Shown here: positions 24,542-32,744 of the stretch, one piece after another | Layout: each line of letters begins with the position of its first letter | Numbering within the stretch: position 1 is the first letter of the stretch | Source of the DNA: JAFLCM01 sp964510955 | GTDB lineage: Bacteria; Planctomycetota; Phycisphaerae; Phycisphaerales; UBA1924 | Length of the DNA stretch: 57,009 nt | Assembly: GCA_964510955.1 (NCBI GenBank) | Contig: CAZEDW010000027.1 | Span: forward strand, 1 to 57,009 | Direction: 5' to 3' | Program-made: the position numbers and the translations under genes | Notes under the pieces: generated by a model | Databases searched by the model: none | What the model was told of the DNA's origin: nothing | What the model saw: the letters and a program-made list of their open reading frames with translations, nothing else

Positions 24542-25372
24542 TCACTCGTCCGAGGGCACGGTCTTCTTCTTGGACTTGGAGCCCTTGGCTCCGCCCGAGG
24601 CGGCGCCGGACTTCTTCTTTTCCTGCGAGGTCGCGATGTCGTCCTTCAGCGTCGTCTCGATGTACAGCAGCACCTTGCAGGTCGGGCACTTGGTCACGTC
24701 GCCGCGCTTGAGCAGCACGCTGACCAGCTCGATCGGCAGCATCGTGAAGCACGCGCCGCAGGTGTACTCGAGGTTCCGGCGGTCCTCCTCGTTGAGGGGC
24801 GCCATGATGTCGTCCTCGCCGGAGTTCAGCCGGGCCGTGTAGATCTTGAGCGCCTCGCCGGGGATGCCCTGCAGCGCGCTCTCACGCTGCTTCTGCAGCT
24901 CGTCCACACGCTCCTGGATCTCGGCCTTGCGCTCGTCGCGGTCACGGAGGGCGATGGCCCGCACCTTTTCGCGCTCGGCCTTCTCCGCCTCCAGCACGCC
25001 GACCTGCTTGCGCATGTCCTCGACCTTGCCCATCGAGGTCAGGGCCCGCTCTTCGAGCAGCCCCTTGTCGGCCTTCAGGGCGGCGATCTCGTGGGTGATG
25101 GCGCTGGATTCCTTGCTGGTCTGCGCGTTGTTCATCCGCTCGCGCAGTTTCTCGATCTTCGATTCGAGCCCCTTGGACTCGACCTCGTCGTTGTGCGCCC
25201 CCGCTTCGAGCTGCCTCAGTTGGGCGCTCAGGCCGTTGAGCCGTTGCGTGATCTGGGCGAGCAGCCGGTCCTGCTCGCCGAGGTACGCCTCGGCCGTGCT
25301 GAGACGGCTTGTCAGCCCGCGGAGTTGGACATCAATGCGGTGGAGGTCGAGGAGTTGGCTTGTGGCGCCCAT
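24542..25372 (-). CDS. Coiled-coil protein with C4 zinc ribbon (CT398/CdsZ-like)
   Basis: 276 residues. Residues about 5-180 are a long antiparallel coiled coil rich in Glu, Lys, Arg and Leu. Then comes a C4 zinc ribbon: CGACFTMLP (about residue 205) and KCPTCKVLLY (about 228). The C-terminal 40 residues are a low-complexity Lys/Ser/Gly tail. This matches a widespread family that includes chlamydial CT398, whose role is still unclear and has been linked to secretion or RNA-polymerase factors. An extended -10 promoter lies about 64 bp upstream, so it is transcribed separately from the alpha operon. Confidence 0.78.
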   Translation of the reverse strand: MGATSQLLDLHRIDVQLRGLTSRLSTAEAYLGEQDRLLAQITQRLNGLSAQLRQLEAGAHNDEVESKGLESKIEKLRERMNNAQTSKESSAITHEIAALKADKGLLEERALTSMGKVEDMRKQVGVLEAEKAEREKVRAIALRDRDERKAEIQERVDELQKQRESALQGIPGEALKIYTARLNSGEDDIMAPLNEEDRRNLEYTCGACFTMLPIELVSVLLKRGDVTKCPTCKVLLYIETTLKDDIATSQEKKKSGAASGGAKGSKSKKKTVPSDE

Positions 25373-25435
25373 TCGTTCTCGGCTGGCCTGGGGCGGCCCT
25401 CACAAAGGGCCACAGCGGAGTTGCTTGGACCGCCC

Positions 25436-25444
25436 ATTGTAGCA
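25436..25444 (-). promoter_or_regulatory. Extended -10 promoter (TGCTACAAT) of the coiled-coil zinc-ribbon gene
   Basis: Minus strand TG-C-TACAAT, hexamer 25436-25441, matches an extended -10 with 5 of 6 consensus bases. No clear -35. The predicted leader to the ATG at 25372 is about 55-60 nt. Confidence 0.5.
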
Positions 25445-25477
25445 GGGCGCGACCGTTTCGGCTGGCCCCGTACAGTG

Positions 25478-25510
25478 CCCAAAAACAAAGCCCACGCCGC
25501 GGGGCGTGGG
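25478..25510 (-). terminator. Intrinsic terminator of the alpha operon
   Basis: CCCACGCC (25491-25498) pairs with GGCGTGGG (25503-25510), an 8-bp stem. On the minus strand it is followed by CTTTGTTTTTGGG. It lies about 30 bp after the rplQ stop, so it should end the rpmJ-rplQ transcript. Confidence 0.8.
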
Positions 25511-25540
25511 ATGTGGATGAACCAGGTTGGAGGACAAGGG

Positions 25541-26179
25541 TCAGTCCTTCTTCTCGGCCGCCTTGCGGACCTTGGCCGCAAAGGCGGTGCGCTTGTCGGC
25601 GGTGCGACGGCGCTGCGAGAGGTTGCCGCCGATCTCCGGGCCTTCCTCGGCGCCGACAAACTGCAGCACGCACAGCGCGCCGGCGTCGCCGATGCGGTGG
25701 CGCCCGAGCTTGACGATCCGGGTGTACCCGCCGGCCCGGTCCTTGTACCGCGGCGCGACGTTATCGAAGATGTGCTTCACCAGCCGCGGCGCCTTACGAA
25801 CCTCGCCGTAGCGGTTCCGCTCGACGGACTCGGGGCCGGGCACCTCGAAGAAGGCGCGGGCCCGGTCGCTCACCTTGCGCACCTGCTCCTTCTCGGTCTC
25901 GGAGGCGTCCTTGGGCAGGTACAGCCAGGTGAACGCCTGCTTGTTGCCGCCCAGCTTGGCGGCGACCAACCGGCGGGCCGCCACCCGGCGCTCCGGACGG
26001 TCGATCGAGTTCTTGGCGATGGTGACGATCTTCTCGACCATGGGCTGCACGGCCTTGGCGCGGGGCAGGGTGGTCACGATCTGGCCGTGCTCGAACAACC
26101 CCGTGGCGATGTTGCGCAGGGTGCTGAGGCGGTGAGCGGTCGTGCGACCGAGTTTGTAGCTGGCTTTGCGGTGACGCAT
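25541..26179 (-). CDS. rplQ: Ribosomal protein bL17 with internal insertion
   Basis: The N-terminus MRHRKASYKLGRTTAHR and the C-terminal RAGGYTRIVKLGRHRIGDAG segment are unmistakable for bL17, a large-subunit protein near the exit tunnel. At 212 residues it is much longer than the usual 115-130. About 60 residues are inserted between RRLV and VKHIFDNVAPRYK (roughly residues 73-132, with a charged helix around DASETEKEQVRKV), plus a basic C-terminal tail. Last gene of the alpha operon, 86 bp after rpoA. Whether the insert is clade-typical needs an alignment. Confidence 0.94.
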   Translation of the reverse strand: MRHRKASYKLGRTTAHRLSTLRNIATGLFEHGQIVTTLPRAKAVQPMVEKIVTIAKNSIDRPERRVAARRLVAAKLGGNKQAFTWLYLPKDASETEKEQVRKVSDRARAFFEVPGPESVERNRYGEVRKAPRLVKHIFDNVAPRYKDRAGGYTRIVKLGRHRIGDAGALCVLQFVGAEEGPEIGGNLSQRRRTADKRTAFAAKVRKAAEKKD

Positions 26180-26265
26180 GGATCAATCTCCGACGAACAT
26201 TCCAACGAACCTTGATACTCCAACCGGCCCGGCGGCGGACGCCGGAACTCTCACAGACCGCGACC

Positions 26266-27264
26266 TCAGACCGCGACGCCCTCGGGCATCGGCATGCCCA
26301 GGGTCAGGCCCATGTCTTCGAGCTTGCGCTTGACCTCGCGCAGCGAGGTCTTGCCGAACGAGCGCACCTTGAGCAGGTCGCTCTCGGTACGGCTGACGAG
26401 CTGGGCGACGGTCGCGATCTTGGCAGACTCCAGGCAGTTGCTGGCACGGACGCTCAGCTCCAGCTCGCCCACCGGCATGTTCAGCTTGCGGATGAGCTCG
26501 TCGTCCACGCTGGCGGCGGCCGCGGCGGCCTCGCTCACACGCTCCTGCCCGGCCTCGAAATACTGGATGAAGGCGTTGAAGTGCTTGCGCAGCACCTTGG
26601 TCGCCTCCACGATCGCCATCTCCGGCGACGCCGTCCCGTTGGTCCAAACCTCGAGGATCAGCTTGTCGTAGTCGGTCTTCTGGCCGACGCGGGTCTCCTC
26701 GACCTTGTAGCGCACGCGCTGCACGGGCGAGTAGATCGCGTCCACCGGGATCACGCCGATCTCCTGGTCCTCGTTCGAGTTCTTGTACTGCTCGCTCGCG
26801 GGGACATACCCGCGGCCCTTGCCGACCTTGAGCGTCATCTCGAAGTCGACCGGCTCGGTCAGCGTGCAGATCACAAGGTCCTTGTTCATCACCGTGATGG
26901 AGGTGTCGGCCTCGATCAGGTCGGCGGTGACCTCGCCCGGGCCGCTGGCGGCCAGCCGCATCTCGCGCGGCTCGTCGCCCTCCATCTTCACGACCAGGTT
27001 CTTCACGTTCAGGATGATGTCGGTGACATCCTCCATGACGCCCTTGAGGCTGGTGAACTCGTGCGACGCCCCGGTGATCTTGACGCTGGTGACCGCCGCG
27101 CCCTCGAGCGACGAGAGCAGCACCCGACGCAGCGAGTTGCCGATGGTGGTGCCGAAGCCGCGCTCGAACGGCTCGATGACGAACCGCCCGTAGTCGGGCG
27201 TGTTGAAGCTCGAGTCGGGGAGAATCTTGTTGGGAAGCTCAAGGCCGCGCCAGCGAACTCGCAT
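26266..27264 (-). CDS. rpoA: RNA polymerase alpha subunit
   Basis: 332-residue alpha subunit. The N-terminal assembly domain includes RFVIEPFERGFGTTIGNSLRR (quoted in part: FGTTIGNSLRRVLLSSLEGA), which contacts beta/beta-prime. The C-terminal domain has the helix-hairpin-helix set LRKLNMPVGELELSVRASNCL-like start and SFGKTSLREVKRKLEDMGL, which binds UP-element DNA and activators. Length is ordinary. In most bacteria rpsD lies just upstream; here 283 bp without a gene separate rpoA from rpsK. Confidence 0.97.
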   Translation of the reverse strand: MRVRWRGLELPNKILPDSSFNTPDYGRFVIEPFERGFGTTIGNSLRRVLLSSLEGAAVTSVKITGASHEFTSLKGVMEDVTDIILNVKNLVVKMEGDEPREMRLAASGPGEVTADLIEADTSITVMNKDLVICTLTEPVDFEMTLKVGKGRGYVPASEQYKNSNEDQEIGVIPVDAIYSPVQRVRYKVEETRVGQKTDYDKLILEVWTNGTASPEMAIVEATKVLRKHFNAFIQYFEAGQERVSEAAAAAASVDDELIRKLNMPVGELELSVRASNCLESAKIATVAQLVSRTESDLLKVRSFGKTSLREVKRKLEDMGLTLGMPMPEGVAV

Positions 27265-27547
27265 CGTGGAAACTCCGTCATTCAGCAGAGGTTGCGTCCG
27301 GCGGTCCCGGCGCTCCAGCGCCGGCCCTGTGCCGCGTCAGCCGTCCCGAGCCGGATTCACGAGCGGGCGCCACCTGCTGATCGTGGCGTGCTCTTCTGTT
27401 CCGTCGGGCGCGCCCCGATTCACTCCGGGGCGGGAAACGATCCAGCAGCGGTGAGGCCGGTGGACCGGGGGCCGCGCCGAAGCGCGGCCCGGGGTATCGG
27501 AAGTGGAAGCGGACCGCCCTTTCGGGCCCCCGCGCCACAAGTTTGAC
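27265..27547. other. Gap where rpsD is expected; strong hairpin, no gene
   Basis: No ribosomal-protein frame is visible. At 27469-27490 GGGCCGCGC and GCGCGGCCC form a perfect 9-bp stem around CGAA. It lies 58 bp after the rpsK stop on the minus strand and is not followed by a T-run. It may be a processing or attenuation structure between rpsK and rpoA. Function is inference. Confidence 0.55.
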
Positions 27548-27925
27548 TCAGACGCGCCGCCGCTTCTTGGGGCGGCAGCCGTTGTGCGGGATCGGCGTGT
27601 GGTCCTCGATCGCCGTCACGCGCATGCCGCTGGCGGTCAGCCCGTTGACGGCCGATTCACGCCCCGAACCCGAGCCGCGGACGCGGACCTCGAGCTCGAC
27701 CACGCCCACCTTGCGGGCCTTGGACCCGCAGTTCTCGCCGGCGCGGGTGGCCGCGAACGGCGTGCTCTTGCGGGCGCCCTTGAAGCCCATCGTGCCGGCC
27801 GAGTCCCAGCACAGGGTCTCGCCGTTCACGTCGGTGATGGTCACGATCGTGTTGTTGAACGAAGCGTGAACGTGGGCGATGCCACGGACGACGTTCTTGC
27901 GGATCTTCTTGGTTTTCTTGGACAT
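27548..27925 (-). CDS. rpsK: Ribosomal protein uS11
   Basis: 125-residue small-subunit platform protein. The sequence runs from VRGIAHVHASFNNTIVTITD near residue 13 through GSKARKVGVVELEVRVRGSG to the conserved end ITAIEDHTPIPHNGCRPKKRR-like tail (quoted in part: TPIPHNGCRPKKRRRV). Length is typical. It sits 100 bp after rpsM in the alpha operon. Identification is secure. Confidence 0.97.
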   Translation of the reverse strand: MSKKTKKIRKNVVRGIAHVHASFNNTIVTITDVNGETLCWDSAGTMGFKGARKSTPFAATRAGENCGSKARKVGVVELEVRVRGSGSGRESAVNGLTASGMRVTAIEDHTPIPHNGCRPKKRRRV

Positions 27926-28025
27926 GGATGACGGTGGATAGGGGAATCAGGATTCGGACAAAGTAACGCACCGGTCGGGCTGTTCTGCACTGATGCCTGG
28001 TGCCCAGCGCCGGATGCCTTCGGCA

Positions 28026-28403
28026 TCAGCCCTTCACGCCCTTCTTCCCGGCGACGGTCTTCTTCTTGCCCTTGCGGGTGCGGGCGTTGGAGCGGGTGCG
28101 CTGGCCGCGGACGGGCAGGCCCTTGCGGTGACGGTCGCCGCGGTAGCTGCGGATGTCCTTCAGCCGCTGGACGTTCTGCGAGGTCTGGCGCCGCAGGGCG
28201 CCCTCGACCAGGTACTCGGCGTCGATCAGGCCGGCGATGGACGCGACCTCGGACTCGGTCAGCTCGTTGGCCCGCTTCTTCTTGTCGATGCCGCAGCGGT
28301 CCAGGATCACGTCGGCGTTGGCCGGGCCGATCCCGTGGATGTAGCGCAGCGAGTAGCGGATGATCTTCTTGTCCGGGATGTCAACACCGACGATGCGGGG
28401 CAT
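28026..28403 (-). CDS. rpsM: Ribosomal protein uS13
   Basis: 125-residue head protein of the small subunit. Clear features are PRIVGVDIPDKKIIRYSLRY at the N-terminus, the IHGIGPANADVIL helix-turn region, and the basic C-terminal tail GLPVRGQRTRSNARTRKGKK that reaches the tRNA sites. Preceded by GGAG. The stop codon lies inside a small GATGCC/GGCATC hairpin. A CGCGGCT/AGCCGCG hairpin (28421-28439) is just upstream of its ribosome site. Confidence 0.97.
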   Translation of the reverse strand: MPRIVGVDIPDKKIIRYSLRYIHGIGPANADVILDRCGIDKKKRANELTESEVASIAGLIDAEYLVEGALRRQTSQNVQRLKDIRSYRGDRHRKGLPVRGQRTRSNARTRKGKKKTVAGKKGVKG

Positions 28404-28539
28404 GGGAAACTCCGGGGTGACGCGGCTTTCCGAGCCGCGGCCTGATGTCTCTGCTGGCGCTCACGCGGTCGTCGCGAGAGCGTGATCGAACGATTGGGAC
28501 GCTCGCGGAGCACGGCTCGCACGGCCGCGCCGCGAGAAC

Positions 28540-28656
28540 TCAGCCTTGAACCTGCTTGTGCTTGGGATCGCTCTTGCAGATGACGCGCACGCGACCCTTG
28601 CGACGGACGATCTTGCAGTTGCCGCAGATTCTCTTGATGCTGGAACGGACCTTCAT
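28540..28656 (-). CDS. rpmJ: Ribosomal protein bL36
   Basis: 38-residue large-subunit protein beginning MKVRSSIKRICGNC. It is the zinc-binding form: Cys11, Cys14 and Cys27 plus a His in PKHKQ complete a C3H site. The ATG at 28656 follows a GAAGG ribosome site; the longer open frame upstream is not coding. In this genome it opens the alpha operon; secY, map and infA are not next to it. Confidence 0.95.
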   Translation of the reverse strand: MKVRSSIKRICGNCKIVRRKGRVRVICKSDPKHKQVQG

Positions 28657-28869
28657 GGATTCACCTTCAGGGGGCGATGAGGGGGCTGGATAGCGGCGGC
28701 TGTCACGCCGGGTCCGGGGGTCCGGTGGGTTGCACCGGGCCTCGTGCCGCGGATGGACTCGATCATGAACCCGACGCTCGGCAAGCCGAGCGCCTTCCCC
28801 GCGCCGAACCAAGGCGGACCCAATCCCTCGGACTCATCTGGCGGGGGCCGGGGTCGGGCGCGGAGGGGA

Positions 28870-28878
28870 AGTGTAGCA
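28870..28878 (-). promoter_or_regulatory. Candidate extended -10 promoter of the alpha operon
   Basis: Minus strand TGC-TACACT, hexamer at 28870-28875. The same TACACT hexamer serves as -10 in the 16S rRNA promoter and before efp. A leader of about 200 nt would precede rpmJ, long enough for ribosomal-protein feedback control, which is inference. Confidence 0.45.
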
Positions 28879-29049
28879 TCTTCCTCGCCGGTTTGCACGA
28901 CGGTCGGGAGACCGCCTACCCGCACCAGGATACCCGACCTCTTTCCACACCCCTCCCTCGCGCCGATTCCGGCAAGTGGCCCGACCGCCAACCGTGCGTT
29001 CGGTCTTTGGAAGGACGTGGCCCGTCGAAAGGCCGCGAACCCGGACCGC

Positions 29050-29055
29050 TACCAT
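29050..29055 (+). promoter_or_regulatory. Candidate leaderless -10 (TACCAT) of purD
   Basis: TACCAT ends 7 nt before the ATG at 29063, with no Shine-Dalgarno between. Matches TAnnnT with the spacing of the other leaderless candidates. Confidence 0.45.
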
Positions 29056-29062
29056 CATCCCC

Positions 29063-30412
29063 ATGCCCAAGCCGCCCTCGACCCACGAACCCCTCAACGT
29101 CCTGCTCATCGGCGGCGGCGGGCGCGAACACGCCCTCGCCTGGCGGCTCAAGCAATCCCCGTCGCTGGGAACGCTCTACACCACCCACCCGGAGAACCCG
29201 GGCCTGGCGGGCCTGGCCACCCCCATCGGGGTGCCCTTTCAGCCGGCCGACCATTACCGCCTGCCAATGGTCTGCGCTGAAAAGCGGATCGCCCTGGCCG
29301 TCATCGGCCCCGAGCAGCCTCTGGCCGAGGGCTTCGCCGACAAGCTCGCCTCCCCCACCACGGCCGTCTTCGGCCCCGGCAAGGAGGCCGCGCAGCTCGA
29401 AACCGACAAGTCGTGGGCCAAGGACCTCATGCGCTCGGCGAGCATCCCCACCGCCGAGGCCCGCACCTTCCGCGACCCTCAGGGCGCGATCAGATACCTC
29501 GAAAGCCGGGATATCGCGCAGGTGGTGAAAGCCTCGGGCCTGGCCGCGGGCAAGGGCGTGGTGGTTGCCGGTTCGCTCGACGAGGCGATCGACGCGGTCA
29601 ACCGCATCATGGTCCGCCGCGAGTTCGGCGCCGCCGGAGACAAGATCGTCATCGAAGAGCGCATCACCGGGCGCGAGGTCAGCGTGCTGGCCCTGGTTGA
29701 CGGGCGCAACATCGCCGTCCTCGACCCCTGCCAGGACCACAAGCGCCTGATGGACAACGACGAAGGCCCCAACACCGGCGGCATGGGCGCGTTCTGTCCC
29801 ACGGCCTCGCTCGACGGCGCGATGATGGAGCAGATCCACCGCCTGGTGCTCGTGCCCGCCGTCGATGCGCTCAAGCGCGAAGGCCTCGACTTCCGCGGCG
29901 TCCTGTACGCCGGGATCATGCTCACCCCCGGGGGACCCAAGGTCCTGGAGTTCAACGTGCGCTTCGGCGACCCCGAGTGCCAGTGCCTGGTCACGCGGAT
30001 GAACGGCGACTGGGTGAAGCTGCTCCACGCCACCGCCTCCGGGCGGCTCCACGAAGCCCAGGACGAACTGGAAGCCGACCCGCGCGCCCCTCACTCGTGC
30101 TGCATCGTCCTGGCCGCGCGCGGCTACCCCGCCGCCCCGGTCCACGGAGACGAAATCACCGGCGTCGATCTGGCGGCGGCGATGCCGAACGTCACCGTGT
30201 TCCACGCCGGCACCGCGACCGACAAGCTCGGCCGCCTGGTCACCGCCGGAGGGCGCGTGCTCAACGTCGTCGCCACCGGTGACTCGCTCGCCCAGGCCCG
30301 CGAGCGGGCGCTGGCGGCGTGCGAAGTCATCAGCTTTGCCGGCAAGCAGTACCGCAAGGACATCGGCACAGAGACGGCGCCGGCCCGCCGACGCCCCGTC
30401 ACCGCTCGGTAG
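29063..30412 (+). CDS. purD: Phosphoribosylamine-glycine ligase (PurD)
   Basis: ATP-grasp ligase joining glycine to phosphoribosylamine in purine synthesis. 449 residues from the ATG at 29063. Visible are the N-terminal NVLLIGGGGREHALAW, the ATP-grasp core with VVKASGLAAGKGVVVA (about residues 152-167), the EFGAAGDKIVIEERITGREVS metal region in part, GPNTGGMGAFCPT, and FNVRFGDPECQ (metal ligands near residue 295). Length is slightly above average because of a short Ala/Arg tail. Monocistronic; converges on nuoA. Confidence 0.95.
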   Translation: MPKPPSTHEPLNVLLIGGGGREHALAWRLKQSPSLGTLYTTHPENPGLAGLATPIGVPFQPADHYRLPMVCAEKRIALAVIGPEQPLAEGFADKLASPTTAVFGPGKEAAQLETDKSWAKDLMRSASIPTAEARTFRDPQGAIRYLESRDIAQVVKASGLAAGKGVVVAGSLDEAIDAVNRIMVRREFGAAGDKIVIEERITGREVSVLALVDGRNIAVLDPCQDHKRLMDNDEGPNTGGMGAFCPTASLDGAMMEQIHRLVLVPAVDALKREGLDFRGVLYAGIMLTPGGPKVLEFNVRFGDPECQCLVTRMNGDWVKLLHATASGRLHEAQDELEADPRAPHSCCIVLAARGYPAAPVHGDEITGVDLAAAMPNVTVFHAGTATDKLGRLVTAGGRVLNVVATGDSLAQARERALAACEVISFAGKQYRKDIGTETAPARRRPVTAR

Positions 30413-30454
30413 CGCGGCCGATCGTCGCGGCCCCGCGCCACCGATCAGCACCGC

Positions 30455-30850
30455 TCAATCGAACCGGAAGACACCCTTGCGGTAGCCGTAGATGTACGCG
30501 ATCACCGTGGTCGCCATGAAGAACAGCACGCGCCCCAGGAACACCAGGCCCTGCTGCCCGCTGGGATCGATGTTCCCGAACGCGCTGGCCCACGGGTACA
30601 GGAAGATCACCTCGACGTCGAAGACCAGGAAGGTCATGGCGAGGATGTAGAAGCGGACATTGAACCGCTTGCGCGCCGTGCCGACGGGGGTCATCCCGGA
30701 CTCGTAGGTGGAGTCCTTCGTGCCGCCGCTCCGCATCGGGCCGATGAACCGCGTCAGCACCACGTTGGCGAACGCGAACAGGATCGCGATCACCAGGAGA
30801 ACAACGACGGGGAAGTAGTTCTCGAGCGGGGTGGCGGCGATGGTGACCAT
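30455..30850 (-). CDS. nuoA: NADH-quinone oxidoreductase subunit A, isolated
   Basis: 131-residue membrane subunit of respiratory complex I. Three helices are at about 11-33, 71-95 and 101-122. The conserved loop between helices 1 and 2 reads KDSTYESGMTPVGTARKRFNV, and the second helix has FLVFDVEVIFLYPWA, whose acidic residues take part in proton pumping. It is normally the first gene of nuoABCD...; here no other nuo gene is adjacent. It ends 42 bp from convergent purD. TATACT 9 nt before the ATG predicts a leaderless mRNA. Confidence 0.93.
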   Translation of the reverse strand: MVTIAATPLENYFPVVVLLVIAILFAFANVVLTRFIGPMRSGGTKDSTYESGMTPVGTARKRFNVRFYILAMTFLVFDVEVIFLYPWASAFGNIDPSGQQGLVFLGRVLFFMATTVIAYIYGYRKGVFRFD

Positions 30851-30859
30851 GAGCGCGCG

Positions 30860-30865
30860 AGTATA
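30860..30865 (-). promoter_or_regulatory. Candidate leaderless -10 (TATACT) of nuoA
   Basis: Minus strand TATACT ends 9 nt before the nuoA ATG at 30850, giving a leader of at most 2-3 nt. No -35 of quality and no Shine-Dalgarno were seen. Confidence 0.55.
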
Positions 30866-30909
30866 GCCGCCGCACCCGATCCGGGGCGCCCGCGACGCCG
30901 CCCCCGGGG

Positions 30910-30915
30910 TATCCT
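30910..30915 (+). promoter_or_regulatory. Candidate leaderless -10 (TATCCT) of the HD-like gene
   Basis: GGG-TATCCT-GC context, 6 nt before the ATG at 30922. The same TATCCTGC with identical spacing precedes the crotonase gene at 14985. Confidence 0.55.
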
Positions 30916-30921
30916 GCCCGG

Positions 30922-31503
30922 ATGCCCCGCAACCACTCCACCGCCGACATCGCCACGCTTTTCCCCAACCTCATGGACATCAAGGACGCCGCCCTCCGCG
31001 AAAAGGTCGCCGCGGTGTGGAACGAGGCCCTCAACGTCGGTTGCGGCGGCAAAGGCTGGACTTTCGACGAGATCCGGGCCATCCCCTTCACCCTGCTGGC
31101 CGGCAAGATCGACCTGCGGTTCGTCGAGCACCTCAACAGTTGCTGCATGCAGTGCGTCGCCATCGCCGGCGTGCTGGGCAAGGTCTTCGGCCAGCGCGTC
31201 CCGGTGAACCTCGACGTTCTCATCGCCGGCAGCCTGCTCGCCGACGTCGGCAAGATGCTCGAGTTCGACAAGGACGCCTCCGGCAAGGTCATCAAGGGCC
31301 ACTACGGCGACATGCTCCGCCACCCCTTCAGCGGCGTGGCCCTGTGCTACAAGCACGCCATCCCGCCCGAGGTGATGCACATCGTGGCCACCCACAGCCA
31401 CGAAGGCGACAAGGTCGAACGCACCATCGAGAGCTGGATCTTCCACCACGCGGACTTCATCGACTTTGATATCGCGAAGGTGCTGGGAAAGCGCGCCCAG
31501 TAA
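30922..31503 (+). CDS. HD-domain-like protein with altered HD motif
   Basis: 193 residues, all-helical in appearance. The segment LIAGSLLADVGKMLEFDKD (about residues 94-112) aligns with the HDxGK metal motif of HD phosphohydrolases, but the His is Ala. Other candidate ligands remain: HPFSGVALCYKH, MHIVATHSHEGDK and WIFHHADFIDFD. The protein may be catalytically weakened, or may use a different ligand set. Cysteines cluster in HLNSCCMQCVAIAG near residue 73. The substrate is unknown. It diverges from nuoA with 71 bp between starts. Confidence 0.65.
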   Translation: MPRNHSTADIATLFPNLMDIKDAALREKVAAVWNEALNVGCGGKGWTFDEIRAIPFTLLAGKIDLRFVEHLNSCCMQCVAIAGVLGKVFGQRVPVNLDVLIAGSLLADVGKMLEFDKDASGKVIKGHYGDMLRHPFSGVALCYKHAIPPEVMHIVATHSHEGDKVERTIESWIFHHADFIDFDIAKVLGKRAQ

Positions 31504-31640
31504 ACAACGCCAGCACAACCGGCCGCTTCGCAATCCTTCCGGCCGAAACCCAACCTGCCGGGCACCGAACAAGCAATCACGCCCGACGAGCCGACGGTCG
31601 GATCCGCCGATCCGCCCATTCACAACCCTTGGACTTCGGA

Positions 31641-32744
31641 ATGCCCTCCGACCTCGCCATCGACCTCCGCGCCGTCTCCAAAACCTACGGCGGCCTCTTC
31701 TCATCCAAAAAGGTCCACGCCCTCCGCGGCATCGACATGCAGGTCGGGCGCGGCGAGGTGTTCGGCCTGCTCGGCCCCAACGGCGCCGGCAAGTCCACGC
31801 TCGTCAAGATCCTCATGACCGTCATCCGCGCCAGCAAGTGCCAGGGCCACATGCTCGGCGCGCCGGTGGGGCACAAGGCGACGCTCCGCGAGGTCGGCTA
31901 CCTGCCCGAGCACCACAAGTTCCCCGACTACCTCACCGGCGGCCAGGTGCTCGACTACTTCGGCGCCCTCGCCGACGTCCCGCGCGACGAGCGCCGCAAG
32001 CGCTCCGCCGAGCTTCTCGACCTCGTCGGCATCGCACGCTGGAAAGACCACAAGGTCAAGGGCTACTCCAAGGGCATGCGCCAGCGCCTCGGCGTCGCCA
32101 ACGCCCTCATGAACAACCCCCGGCTCGTCCTGCTCGATGAGCCCACCGACGGCGTCGACCCCGTCGGCCGCCGCGACATCCGCAACATCCTCATCGAGGC
32201 CAAGCGCCGCGGCATGACCGTCTTCATCAACAGCCACCTCCTCAGCGAGCTCGAACTCGTCTGCGACCGCGTCGCGATCCTCGTCCAGGGCCGCGTCTCC
32301 TCGCAGGGCACCATCAAGGAACTCACGCAGGACCAGATGCGCTACGACATCGAGCTCGCCCCGCCCGAAGGCACAAGTGCGCCGGAGATCGCCCGGCAAC
32401 TGATCCCAAACCTGTCGCCCCCTCCCCTCGACCCCGGCGCGCCCGGCGTCTCCGCGGCGCTCCGCGGTTCGCTCCCCTCGGGCGAGCGCATCGTCGTGTC
32501 CAACGGCACCATCTCCGTCGCGACATCAGAGCCCCTGCCGATCCAGCCGCTCATCGACGCCCTCCGGGCCCGCGCCGTCACGATCAAGGCCGTCCGCCCC
32601 GTGCGCCCGTCGCTCGAAGACCTTTTTATGCAGGCCGTCACCGACCCGACCACGGGCGAGACGCTCAAGCCCGGCGCCGCCGCGAACGCGCCAAACGCCA
32701 AGGCCGCCCCCCAGGGCACACCGGGCCGGGGGGCCACGCCATGA
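31641..32744 (+). CDS. ABC transporter ATP-binding protein (exporter type)
   Basis: 367 residues from the ATG at 31641; an in-frame TTG at 31629 is possible. Walker A is LLGPNGAGKST (about residue 41), the signature YSKGMRQRLGVANAL (about 141), Walker B LVLLDEPTDGVDP and the switch His in INSHLLSEL. This is the CcmA/NatA-like class of drug and ABC-2 exporters. A C-terminal accessory domain of about 130 residues follows, ending in a low-complexity Ala/Pro tail. The stop overlaps the permease ATG (ATGA), so the two form a transporter. Confidence 0.88.
   Translation: MPSDLAIDLRAVSKTYGGLFSSKKVHALRGIDMQVGRGEVFGLLGPNGAGKSTLVKILMTVIRASKCQGHMLGAPVGHKATLREVGYLPEHHKFPDYLTGGQVLDYFGALADVPRDERRKRSAELLDLVGIARWKDHKVKGYSKGMRQRLGVANALMNNPRLVLLDEPTDGVDPVGRRDIRNILIEAKRRGMTVFINSHLLSELELVCDRVAILVQGRVSSQGTIKELTQDQMRYDIELAPPEGTSAPEIARQLIPNLSPPPLDPGAPGVSAALRGSLPSGERIVVSNGTISVATSEPLPIQPLIDALRARAVTIKAVRPVRPSLEDLFMQAVTDPTTGETLKPGAAANAPNAKAAPQGTPGRGATP

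Larger units (their letters stand above)
28657..29062. other. Divergent intergenic region between rpmJ and purD
   Basis: About 400 bp without a supported gene. On the minus strand TGCTACACT (28870-28878) is an extended -10 that could start the alpha operon with a leader of about 200 nt; the -35 is weak. Toward purD, TACCAT at 29050-29055 ends 7 nt before the ATG. The rest is GC-rich with no clear structure. Confidence 0.5.
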
